A stretch of 64,000 nucleotides of DNA from Ilex aquifolium. Taxonomy: Eukaryota > Streptophyta > Magnoliopsida > Aquifoliales > Aquifoliaceae. The number at the start of each line of letters is the position of its first letter. The first letter of the stretch is position 1. The stretch is from contig OX637405.1 of NCBI GenBank assembly GCA_951799425.1, positions 25,337,635 through 25,401,634 of the forward strand. Reading direction: 5' to 3'. The notes under the pieces are model-generated. The model had not been told where the DNA came from and did not search any database. It saw only the letters and a program-made list of their open reading frames with translations. Below are positions 26,950 to 36,824 of the stretch, one piece after another. Made by a program: the position numbers and the translations under genes.

Positions 26950-28659
26950 ATGGCGGGAAAACAAGTTACCATTTTGCTATATTGGGGTGGACAAATGACT
27001 TATGGATCGTAGGGTTTATCATACAGTTGTCCACCCAAAGATGGTATTGTTATCAATAGTGGTACACAACTGCCGGAGTTATTGAGTAAAATTTACACTG
27101 TAATGGGGTTGGACAGGGCGCATAACAAGTTGAAGTTGACTTGTAGATATCCTTTTACAGTTGGAACAGGACCAGGACCAAACATAAATACATATGTCGG
27201 TCTGGAAATTGTCAACGATGAACTAGTGACTTCTATGGTTAATGTGGTACTTAACAATCTCAGCATTGCTAGTGTTGCTTTGTACGTGGAGACGGAGGAC
27301 ATCAATCCTGGCATAGGCAGTAGTCAGAACGGAAGGGTGCATAACAACAACTGCTATGTCTTACACTGAGTTGCTTAGGCGAGAAATGGGTCCATTGGCA
27401 TATCCAACTTCTGGTGTGACGGGTGAATGTTCAACTCCCGTGGGGATGCAGGTAATGGATGAGTTTGGGCAGTACTTTTACACCCAACAAAGAACTGGAA
27501 CAGAGACATACGGTGGGAACTCAGCCAACAATTCATTGAGTTAGAATTTTGAAATGGGTGAGGCGAGAATTGAGTTGGGTGAACAAGATGATGTCCATCA
27601 ACCAATAATACAACAAAGCCCAATTCGGGAATATGAAGAAATGTGTGCCAATGATCGTACAGATGTCTCCGATGACGACGACGAAGAAGAAGAGTTTGAG
27701 GAAGTAATGATTGATGAGGCAGCTGACGAAGATGAGAATCGAGAAGACTTTGAGGCTGCTTAGGTGGTGGAGATGCATAAGCCTTACTCTACCTCATTCA
27801 CAACCACTGAATTTGGTCAGTATACTGAAGCAGATAGCTTTGATCGCCAGTTGAACAGAATTTGTGGGATCTGGTGAAGATGGAGTTGGCGAAGGGCATG
27901 ATTTTTAAGGATAAAGTTTCATTGATTAGAGCTGTTAAATGATATTCAATCAAGCTGAATCAGAATTTTATCGGGGTCGAGATGAACACAACTGTGTGGG
28001 CTGTCCAATGCATCATGTACATTCAACCTAACTGCACGTGGAGACTGCGTGCTTGTTTTAGGAAAAAATTAAAAATGTTTCAGATCACGCAATATGATGG
28101 ACTCCATACCTGCTTCTACTCTAGGATGAGTCGTGACCATCGGCAGTTAGACTCTGACTTCATTTATCATTATATACTAGGACTCGTGGGTGATACACCA
28201 CAAACCAAAATGTCGACAATTCAGAAGAATATAAATGAGAAGTTCAAGTTTGATATTTCCTATAAGAAATCATGGATTGCGAGGAACAAAGCAATTGCTA
28301 AGATTTTCGGTGATTAAGACTCGTCATATGACATGTTGCTAAAGTTTTTGGGTGCTATCAAGAAGTATAACCCTGGCTCAATTGTGAAGTGGCGGTATGC
28401 CTCTGAAACTCCTGAATATAATGTTTTTTTACGAGTATTTTGGGCATTCAAGGTAAGCATTCAAGAGTTTAAATATTGTCGACCTGTTGTCAGTATTAAT
28501 GTGACATTTTTGGTTGGAAAGTACAAGGGAAAACTGTTAGTTGCGACTGCTTTTGATTCTAATAAACAGTTGTTTCCCATTACTTTTGCTATTGTCGAAG
28601 AGGAGAATTCGTCAAGTTGGGCTTTTTTTTCCTATATTACCTTCAGGCAGATGGGGTAA
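26950..28659 (+). pseudogene. MuDR-type MULE transposase, decayed
   Basis: Starts MAGKQVTILLYWGGQMTYG, the usual N-terminus of plant MURA-like proteins, followed by an acidic linker (DDDEEEEFEEVMIDE at about 27700). The zinc-binding region has HTCFYSRMSRDHRQLDS near 28105-28160. The catalytic core starts KYNPGSIVKW and SINVTFLVGKYKGKLLVATA (about 28350-28560). In active relatives the latter motif is SIDGTFLKGKYKG, so the first catalytic Asp is replaced by Asn here. There are in-frame stops (near 27008, 27542, 27761, 28314) and the core ends at about 28659, before the remaining catalytic residues. The enzyme would bind the terminal repeats and cut and paste the element. It is dead in this copy. 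Confidence 0.85.
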
Positions 28660-28674
28660 CTAAGCTATCGGTGT

Positions 28675-29403
28675 TTGTCAGCTCTTTCTGAGCTTCGAAG
28701 ACTTGTGCAGCCACCGGCAGACATTCAACAACCAATTGTTGTAGCCCCAGTGTATGCACGACAACGTGGTGTACGCATACCTCGACCGCCATCCGCACGT
28801 GCACATGAGCAGACTCCCCCACCGGCTGTGGATATTGCTGCGACATCATCAGAGGCAGGCCCATCGACAACATATGTTCCCCAGACTGCTGCAGAGGCAG
28901 GCCCATATACCCCATATGTCCCAGCTTTTGATTTTGACATTCCTACACTAGTCGTTCACAATGAGTCTTCATCAGCGCTTGATCGTCCTACAGTTACATC
29001 ATGTGGGCCATCGCTGACCTCATGTGGGCCATTGCTGACCTCAGCAGGTGTTGATGCATCGGCGACTCCATCCACACCTACACCAGAGCCAGTAGTTACA
29101 ACAGATACATCACTTCCAATGGCAGACATGGTTATTCCACAGGGTGTTCCACCGATGCCCACACGACCTACTTCTTCTATTCCATACGAGGATAGTTCCG
29201 ATGATGCTGATGTTCCAGTTGAGGGAGTTACACAGGAGCCATCACTGTCACGCAGAGGTCGAGGCAGAGGTTGGCATGCAGTCGGTCGTCATACACACCA
29301 TACACATGATCCTGTAGCTGGTGGAGTGACACAAGATATACCGGCTCCGCATGATGGTCAGCGGCCCAAGCGACAGAGGAGACCACCACCTTGTGGGACA
29401 TAG
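28675..29403 (+). pseudogene. C-terminal tail of a plant-mobile-domain (MAIN-like) type protein, truncated
   Basis: An open frame of about 240 codons, Pro/Ser/Thr-rich with a direct repeat (SEAGPSTTYVPQT and AEAGPYTPYVPAF). It ends in a basic tail: RRGRGRGWHAVGRHTHHTHD, then GQRPKRQRRPPPCG. Tails of this kind are familiar to me from plant-mobile-domain proteins carried by, or derived from, transposons. The globular domain that should precede it is missing; the frame follows the broken transposase core directly. An internal deletion joining the two genes would explain this, but that is inference. The frame has no good ATG at its start (TTG at 28675). Confidence 0.5.
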
Positions 29404-29697
29404 TATTCTTATAACATGTATTGTAAACAAAATGTGATTATTGTTGTTGTATATAAAATATATTTGTGTTCATAGTTTAATATTATGTTAATTCATTACT
29501 GCCCTTTAGATGATTTATCCAATACTATAAAAAAATGTTTATTGAATAACATAACATAAATTATTGAAATTTGATGGACAATACAAACTGGAGTAGTCCA
29601 CCATATTACATAGAAACATAATACATAAACATATTGCAAACACAAGTACGACAACCAAAGTGTAAATGTTACAACACAGAAAATTCATGACACTTCT

Positions 29698-30192
29698 TCA
29701 TGTGTTTTCATCTTCGTTAGACAGGTAATGATCAGAAATACATCCATCTTCACCACTCAATTGGTAGCTTAAAATTGCTTCTTGCATCCTCCCTTCTGCA
29801 GCACGGTCGCTTGCAATACGGCACAGATTGTACCGATTGCAACGGATTGCTATTCGATTGTTCTCAACTCGAATGCAAAACAATGCTCGCTCTAATTCTT
29901 GAGGAGTGGTAATAGACATAGTAATGACAACTTGTCGAGGTCTTCTTATGTTGCAAGAACGTAAATCTAAACTTAGATTTTCTCTTTCCGTCAAGCGATA
30001 TTGCCATTCCGCCATCATTGTGTTTGTAGCTGTTAGTGAATAGCGCAAGCAAGGATTTGTTGGGTAAAATAAATCATCCTCTAAAGCCCAATGATAACCC
30101 AGAGTTTCAAACAGGGTTCTAGGACTAAAATTCATGGTTAGAGATGAATTCTGTATATTCAACATTTCACATGAGTTCAAATTTATATGCAA
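29698..30192 (-). CDS. Hypothetical protein inside the MULE, opposite strand (164 aa)
   Basis: An unbroken frame from MHINLNSCEMLN to LSNEDENT with balanced composition: 8 Cys, a basic middle (NIRRPRQVVITMS) and an acidic end. An inner ATG (MNFSPRTLFETLGYHW) is as likely a start. The frame opposes the transposase, as accessory genes of Mutator elements (MURB-like) often do, but I see no similarity to known MURB and claim none. It is intact while every neighbour frame is broken, which is notable. It may be a mobile-element accessory protein or chance. Confidence 0.45.
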   Translation of the reverse strand: MHINLNSCEMLNIQNSSLTMNFSPRTLFETLGYHWALEDDLFYPTNPCLRYSLTATNTMMAEWQYRLTERENLSLDLRSCNIRRPRQVVITMSITTPQELERALFCIRVENNRIAIRCNRYNLCRIASDRAAEGRMQEAILSYQLSGEDGCISDHYLSNEDENT

Positions 30193-30221
30193 TTTATTAA
30201 TGTGAGTATGTCAGTCTACAG

Positions 30222-30707
30222 CCTAAATGAATGACATTACAAGATTGTGTAGTCACGGTCATTGACATTTCACACAATGTGTTGTCACAATGACGTACAA
30301 TGTCACAATTGTCAATCATTGTATCTATTCCTTATTCACCAGCACACGTTATTGAAGACCATACATTGCACTTAAATGCAGTGGTATGTTGGCACATTCC
30401 ACATCCTGTGAGAGCACAGTAGTTAACAGCCACAAACCCTAATTGAATAACATTACAAGATTGTGTAGTCACGGTCATTGACTACACAATAATATCTACT
30501 AACACATACTGAGATTTAAGCAGTGTTTAGTCACAGTAACACAGTGTGTTGTCACAACGACGTACAATGCTACAATTGTCAGTCATTGTACCTATTCCTT
30601 ATTCACCAACACATGTTATTGAAGACCATACATTGCACTTAAATACAGTGGTGTGTTGTCACATTCCACATCTTGTAAGAACACAGTAGTTAACAGGCAT
30701 AAAGGTG
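30222..30707. repeat. About 240-base imperfect tandem duplication in the MULE
   Basis: The block from GAATGACATTACAAGATTGT to CACAGTAGTTAACAG occurs at about 30222-30432 and again at 30448-30697. The second copy has an extra ~45 bases. GTGTGTTGTCA-type motifs recur inside it and continue at 31330-31480. Non-coding. Confidence 0.75.
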
Positions 30708-30809
30708 ACTACACATTACTGCACTGCTGACAAATATATTTATTTTAGACAATGAAAACCACTATAAAAACATAAGATAAGGTGATTCTTATAACATGTA
30801 TTGCACATT

Positions 30810-31251
30810 ATGTCTACTTCAAGAGCACGAGCAATTGATACCAACCGTAGGCATGAACCAGTATGGTTATTAGAAGAGCGAGATGATGATTACAAGAGTG
30901 AGATTTTCTGATCCAAAGGAGTATTATGCTGGACTCCGTCGAGAGTGGGCTTTTCGTACTAATGAATCACAGTCGTTATGCACATATTTGAAAAAACTAG
31001 GTATACTGGTGCCACATAGAATTTCACTTACCATGTAGCGAAGGAATACAATTAACTATGAAGCAGCAGTTAAACGTGTACGAAAGGAGAATAATAAGAT
31101 GATGTTGCGTAAGTGTCGATATTATATGCTCCAAATAACATCTGACATGGTGACAACTGCATTTGGCAGGGAGCTAACAGCTACTAAGCGATCTAATGTA
31201 TTGACTAATGAACAATACCTATCAGATGAGTATATGTTTGATGAAAATTAA
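30810..31251 (+). pseudogene. Unrecognised MULE-borne reading frame, broken (about 147 codons)
   Basis: Starts MSTSRARAIDTNRRHEPVWL. It continues after a frameshift as FSDPKEYYAGLRREWAFRT and, past one stop, as YEAAVKRVRKENNKMMLRKC, ending in DEYMFDEN then TAA. Codon-like composition across two simple breaks suggests a former protein of about 147 residues, basic in the middle and acidic at the end. The family is not recognised. It lies between the transposase and the right terminal repeat. Confidence 0.5.
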
Positions 31252-31692
31252 AAATTTTAATTACTGTCCACCTTATTAAGCATATAACATTTATGTTTAT
31301 GTCCTATTTACTTTAATCAATGTTGTCGCTTTGAGTTTATTCAGTGTGTTGTCATATCTCAACTTTTTCATTGTCACATCCTGTAATTGTCAATGTATGC
31401 AGTTTGTTGTCACTTTAATCAATTTATGCAGTGTGTAGTCAATCAATATGCAATGCAGTTTGTTGTCATATCCAAACTTTTTCATTGTCATTTTGCATCA
31501 CTGGCAAATCAGTTCCAAACTATGCAGATTCATGTCCTTCCACTGTAATTTTAAATTGCCAAACCGAGAATATATATACTACCTTTCACAGTTGTGTAAA
31601 TGTACCACCACCAAACAAAATGTATAGGAGCACATCACATGCAAGATGATTTAAATATGTATACGTTTTATCATCATCCATTCAGTTTAAAG

Positions 31693-31965
31693 ATGGTTGG
31701 TATTGGTAACTGGTATTGATTTCGAGAAGACCGGGAGAAAATAATCCTGAAGAACTGCGGAGACTTGGCCGAAAAATTGTTCCGATTTGACTCCATACCA
31801 CTTCATGTGCGCCAAGAACCATTACCCATGGGGGCTATCTTTAATTGTTTAAATCAATTATGGTTAGGTATCATTGTTTGGGAGAATAACATCAGTAGGA
31901 CACTTGAGGCATAGTATGGTGAGAAAGTATTGGGTGTAACCGTTACAGTTTGTATGGGGCCTTAA
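31693..31965 (+). pseudogene. Unrecognised MULE-borne reading frame, broken (90 codons)
   Basis: MVGIGNWY, stop, FREDREKIILKNCGDLAEKL, LFRFDSIPLHVRQEPLPMG, FNCLNQLWLGIIVWENNI, stop, then TVTVCMGP and TAA. Two in-frame stops only. The composition is protein-like, but I do not recognise the family. It may belong to the same former gene as 30810-31251. Confidence 0.35.
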
Positions 31966-32677
31966 ATTTAATTATATGTATACGTTTTCGATTATTAAAG
32001 TTTGATATGCTAAAAAATATAAGTATTTTTAAATTATCAAAATTTATTTATTGAATGTAATTAAAATTTTAAAATATTTATTTATTGAATGTAATTGAAA
32101 TTTATGTATTTTTAAAATATCAAAATTTATTTATTAATTAAATTTTTTATTAAATAAACATTTAACATTTTACTCAAAAATAAGGCAGCAAAACCTATCA
32201 CTAAAATTTTTTTTAGCTATTATAAAATGCTTTAATTTAAATAAAACAATTAAAATTTTGGTTCTAATTTAAAACCCGAAAGAAAATTTAGGGGACAGTT
32301 ATGATATTTACCCAAACAAATATTAATTTATTTAGGCATTAGATATTTGGTGAAGGTCTTTGTCGGTGGAGTCATCTGCTTAGAAGTTAAAAGGTAGTCA
32401 ATGGGCTGAATATGCCATGGAGAAAGGCGTCAGTTGGCCTGACGTCTCTTCTAAAAACGTCAGTCCAACTGATGTTTTTCATGGGCTCAGTGGACACAAC
32501 ATTTGGCTTAAAGATGTCAAACGGACTGACGTTTTTAACTTAAAGGCGTCAGTCCATTTGACGTCTTTAAGCTAAAAACGTCAGTCCGTTTGACGTTTTT
32601 AAAAGAACCTGGGTTTGGGAATTGTTGGGACTTTTTATTCAAAACTACTCGGGATGGGTCAAAAGCTCGCCTCTTCC

Positions 32678-33496
32678 ATTCCGATGAACTTAGTTGGGCT
32701 TTCACGCTTTTTAGCTCTTCTTGAAGCTGAACAAGCTGAGATTCTAGTTCAAACACTCTACTTGGGCACTTTTTCTGAGGCTCAAGACAAGGTATCACAA
32801 TGTCAGATGGGCAGACAACAGCTTACTAAAACTTTTGACAAAGGTAATGGAGAGTGTCAAGCATAAAACAACAACTAACTAAACAGACTGGCCGTAATAT
32901 AAGGAAAAAACATGAATTAATGAAGTGGAATTGCAACATGGTTAAAAGACACAAGAAGATAATGGGCATCGTTAAGCAAAAGGGAAATAACTAAATAGTC
33001 TGACCACAATATAAACAATAAAAAATAAAAAACAAAGGAAAGAAATGGGAGGACAACATGATTGAAAAAATAATTGGTTGCGGATTACAAGTGCGTCAAA
33101 CCAACAGGTTGGGTTAGCTAATTGGGGTGGAAAACATAAAATTGCTGAACAAGGAGCAATGAGCCTATTAGAAGTGCCAACATCATTGTGTTCTGTCATA
33201 GATTTCTCAAATAAGCTCTTGCAGTAACAGTTAAATGATATGTCAGATGGTGACTAAATATGATAGTCAACATATTCTAGTCTTTCAAAACTTTCACAAT
33301 TGGACAATTAATGTGATTAAACTGTCTAAAAAGACATTTTATCCTGGACAAGCAACAAGTTTGATATTGCCAACTACTCAACTGGTCAAAAGGATCGTGC
33401 AGATAAATAGTCACCAAAGAATTATAGTTGGATCTTCTTGCAAATTTGAGAATTAATTTTTTATAACTTTTCATTTATCTTCATTATTATTAATTT
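32678..33496. other. Flank of the ICR copy with no further gene
   Basis: Beyond the ICR remnant (to 32798) I see only AT-rich sequence with two similar short blocks, 'AACTAACTAAACAGACTGGCCGTAATATAAGG' in pieces at about 32870-32905 and 'AACTAAATAGTCTGACCAC' at about 32990, so a ~115-base stretch is duplicated in tandem. The N-terminal exon of the ICR gene is not found. Confidence 0.45.
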
Positions 33497-33874
33497 CGGC
33501 TTCGACATTATTTGTATAAAGTAGAACTCGCAAATGACAAATTCTTTGAAGGACGACTAGTGAAGGTAAAGAGTGAACAAGATCAAAAAGCTCTGATTGG
33601 ACGTGCATTTGCTTGATATCAAGGGAATCAATCTCCACCGTCTGTGTCAGTCGTAGAGGTTCAACAACGTAATGTTGAATCAACCAGAGAAGCACAAGAC
33701 TCGGGCACACCATTTTACAATGGTTTTGATGATGACTTTCATGATCTTCCCAATAGGATATCCAATGGTGAGCTACGATAATCTGATGGTTCGAGTCAAG
33801 CACAAGACTCGGACAAAAGTTACAGTTTGTATGATCAATTAAGGTATGCAATTGTAATAAATGTTATTGATTAA
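33497..33874 (+). pseudogene. Unrecognised gene fragment, two in-frame stops
   Basis: The frame reads ...VELANDKFFEGRLVKVKSEQ, DQKALIGRAFA, stop, SPPSVSVVEVQQRNVESTRE, AQDSGTPFYNGFDDDFHDLP, stop, SSQAQDSDKSYSLYDQLRYA, ending TAA near 33874. About 125 codons with only two stops and a hydrophilic, acidic, AQDS-repeating composition look like a decayed exon. The antisense frame is open too but has an odd composition. No family is recognised. Confidence 0.4.
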
Positions 33875-33904
33875 TTTTTTATTTTTTAGAATTTAAATTT
33901 AAAA

Positions 33905-34790
33905 CTGCAAGAAGGCTATTACTTTGAAGGATGAAGAGTTTGCTGAACTTAGAGTCATTATCTACATCTATATCTATATTACTTATAAATGTCTGCGAAT
34001 TTTTTTTGATTTTTTATTTTATCCCTAATTATTATAATAAAGTCAATTATACCTATATATATATTTGCATCTAATTTTGATTTTTTACACTTATTTGACT
34101 TTCAACTTGTTTTGAACTCTTTTAAAAGGACTTCTAAATTATTTTGAACTCATTTATTAGTAATACAGTTATATTTTATTTTTTGATATGCAATAAAATA
34201 ATAATATTATAAGCGATTTAATCAATTTATTTAACAAAAATAAAAATTAATAACTTTATATTATAATTAGATGTGCAAATGTTTAAAGGGGCCGAAAAAA
34301 TATCTAAATAAATGACATATTAGTTACTTAAAAATTTATCGAATAAATTAATAATTAAATTTAGTAATAATTAAATATGAATTAATTATTTGACACCTAA
34401 TTTTTTTTATTTTATTTTGATTATACATAAAATTCATATTTTTTATAAAAATAATATTATTTAAATTCATTTACGTACAACGCACGTAATGCATTGCTAG
34501 TTTTGAAAAGTGCAAATATAGGCAAGGCTTTTGCAGTTAACTCGCTTTTAGGGATCGTCCAATGAGGTGTTTGAAATCGAAGAAGCTGTTTGACAATAAG
34601 ATGACAACACTGAAAAAAGGCTATGAAAATCCAAAGGGTTTGCCAAGCTTAGAGTCAAATTGAAATATAGGCAAGACTTTTGCAGTTAACTTCCCTTTAG
34701 GCATCGTCGAATGAGGTGTTTGAAGTTGAAAAAGCTGTATGACAATAAGATGAGAACACTAATGAGAGGTTATGAAAATTCAAACATTTA
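33905..34790. repeat. About 155-base tandem units, the first split by a Helitron
   Basis: Unit 1 (33905-33972 plus 34501-34608) and unit 2 (about 34609-34760) share TTAGAGTCA, AATATAGGCAAG, TTTTGCAGTTAAC, GAGGTGTTTGAA and TGACAATAAGATGA in order. A third start follows at about 34755. The Helitron at 33973-34500 lies in unit 1 exactly where unit 2 is continuous. The origin is unknown. Confidence 0.65.
33973..34500 (+). mobile_element. Short non-autonomous Helitron (528 bp)
   Basis: 5' TCTATATTACTTATAAATGTC, like the start of the element at 12431. The 3' hairpin is TTACGT...ACGTAA (34471-34489), then seven bases and CTAG, followed by T. Same geometry as the larger Helitron, with a decayed stem. 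Inserted between A and T. AT-rich, non-coding. Confidence 0.8.
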
Positions 34791-34794
34791 ACCT

Positions 34795-36824
34795 TTGTCT
34801 AAGACGCTTATGAGCTTGCACTTTCCAAGCTCCCGTGCAACACTTAGACAATAACAGACTCTCTAACTCTCTTGAAAGTGTTGAGTAAACCTTCCAACCT
34901 AGCTAAAGCTCGAAATGCTAGAAAAACACAAGGAGCGAGAGCAAAAGAGTTTTGAGAGAATGTAGAAGTGTATAGCTTAAGAGAATATACAACTTGAGAT
35001 TTAGTGAGTGCAAATGAGACCTCGCCCTTATAGGGCTTTGGCATTACAATGAATGACTAGGATCATTCCAAGTGTCAACTATCTAAGATACCTCTAGAAT
35101 TTTCTACCAAAATATCTAGATATTTACATATACAATAAACTCTAAAATTCTCTACAGGGGCGTAGCCAGAAAATCTTCCTAGGGTGGGTACTTAATTTTT
35201 TTTCTACTCAGTAAAATTAAGATGATACACTAATTATATACATCATATTTGACATTTAAAAGTTCTCCAAACAAAAAACTGTTATGCATAGTTTATACAA
35301 GCAAAAAATAGAAAAAAAGACTATTTACAATTCTTTATATAATTACAATCATTTATAATTTCAACCAATTTTCACATGTTAAAATCATATTATCAGTCTC
35401 ATAATTATTATCCATTCGGTTACGAAATCGAGTTTTCACACTTGTTATAGTTCAAAATTATCTCCCTACAATAACAGATGTAACTAGTAAAATTAATGAC
35501 AAAGCCACAAGTAAATAAATTAATAGATATATTATATATTTTGTAATTAATGCTAAAGTATACATCTTTGATATAGTTGTCAAGGAGGTCAAAAAGTGCT
35601 AAGACCAATCTAGTATGACAGTGTTGTTGTCGATTATCCAGACCTCAAGGTAGATCTTGTATTTTATTACATAATAATCCTAATTTTATAAAATATCAAT
35701 AATATATGTCCAAAATTTATTCAGATGTGTTCGTAATGTATTTGAAGCGTGTCCAAAAATTTATAGTCATTTAGATATCTATACCAAATAATATGACAAC
35801 AAAATAATATAGGGTGGACAAATCAAAATATACACAAAGTTCTGAAATTATACGTAGGTAATTATTGGAAAAAAAAATTAGGGTAGGCAGACTAACCTAG
35901 CTCTACACATGGCCATGGACGGAGCTAGCATATGCATCGGGGGGGAGGGGGGACATGCCCATCCTCAAAATTTTTTCCTCAATATTATATATATATATTT
36001 TAAGTATTTCTTCAATATTTTTAATTATGCCCACCCTATTTTTTTGGCATATCAATTAGTATACACTTAGATCAAATGAATATGATTTTTTTTTGGACAT
36101 ATTTTGGACATGTAATGTACTGATCTAGATAAATTTTGAATATACTAGAATCAATTTATACTTCGTAAGACTAGAAAAGACATGATATATATATTAGCTA
36201 GTTTATTTGTGATTTTGATATTTATTTTGCTAATTATGGTAGACATTATAGAGTGCACATTGAACTGCATAATCGAATGAGTGATAAATACCGAAGTGAT
36301 GACATGATTGTATATATAAAGAATAATAAAATTGTTATGGAATGATTTTCAAGGATAAAATTCACCAGAGTCAATTTTAAATAATTTTAATTAGCCTATA
36401 TTTTATAAAAGGATATAATTAGTTTTTTTTTTATTTTTTTATTGCTGTAGTTTGTATATACTAGGCTTACTAATTTTTGGTCTAATGTGTTTAATGAACT
36501 TTTAAGTATTAAATAGGATATAATTAAATATAAATTATTATCCTATTTCTATAGATTGTAAGAATAAAAAATTAGTTTGTAAAATATTCATGCCCACATT
36601 GACATGATTTTTTTGCTTTGCCCATGCCCATGGCTCTCTGGAATCTTTTGAAAACGGAATATGAAGAGGTTTATCTTCGTGATGAGAATGGTAATAGGTT
36701 AATGACAATTCAATCTTTTTTTTTTTTTGAAAACTCAATTAATTTTACGTTTCAATGACTCAATAACATTTCCTTGACTGAAGACTTCAAGAAATGCATG
36801 ACTGAGTTGGTTGATTTAAGGAGT
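34795..36824. other. Repeat-derived, AT-rich stretch without genes
   Basis: 34800-35160 resembles LTR-type sequence in base composition, but no ends are found. 35155-35910 may be a hAT-type element (CAGGGGCGTAGCCAG start, CTAGCTCTACA end). 35930-36640 has 'GGACGGAGCTAGCA' and 'GCCCATGCCCATGGCTC' ends and a G-run near 35939-35952, perhaps a second one. Around 36640-36860 the plus strand has protein-like snatches (LLKTEYEEVYLRDENGNRLM and LTEDFKKCMTELVDLRS), unrecognised. Confidence 0.4.

Larger units (their letters stand above)
24250..32668 (+). mobile_element. Mutator-like element (MULE) with long terminal inverted repeats, 8.4 kb
   Basis: Terminal repeats start GAGCTTTTGACACATCCCGA at the left and end as the complement of GAGCTTTTGACCCATCCCGA at the right. 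The inverted similarity continues inward for about 200 bases. The 9-bp target duplication is GCCTCTTCT (24241-24249) and GCCTCTTCC (32669-32677). Both ends hold several copies of AAAAACGTCA(N)6-8TGACGTTTTT hairpins (for example 24370-24396 and 32574-32600). Inside are a broken MuDR-type transposase and at least four other decayed frames. It could have been autonomous once but is not now. It lies in the ICR gene copy. Confidence 0.92.
19400..32798 (-). pseudogene. ICR/RIP-like gene copy (interactor of constitutively active ROPs), broken by three mobile elements
   Basis: Coding remnants on the minus strand read, in order, from 32798-32669 (KKCPSRVFELESQLVQLQEE, then SSSEWKR), 24249-24194 (KRQAQ, then ETEESKKQF), 23657-23127 (LEESQKQLL, MNEIQKLKNQ, EAQALEEVSKAQMQL, KAMEAYKSLALELEQSKT, SLEELVTKL) and 19579-19400 (DSKNLETELCNVKL). 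This order matches the coiled-coil ICR/RIP scaffold proteins that link active ROP GTPases to effectors at the plasma membrane and microtubules. The breaks coincide with an 8.4 kb MULE, a hAT MITE and an LTR element, each with target duplications. Besides the insertions there are frameshifts and in-frame stops, for example after KRQAQ. The usual N-terminal Pro/Ser-rich segment is not found upstream of 32798. The family call is strong from the matching residues; loss of function is clear. Confidence 0.85.
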
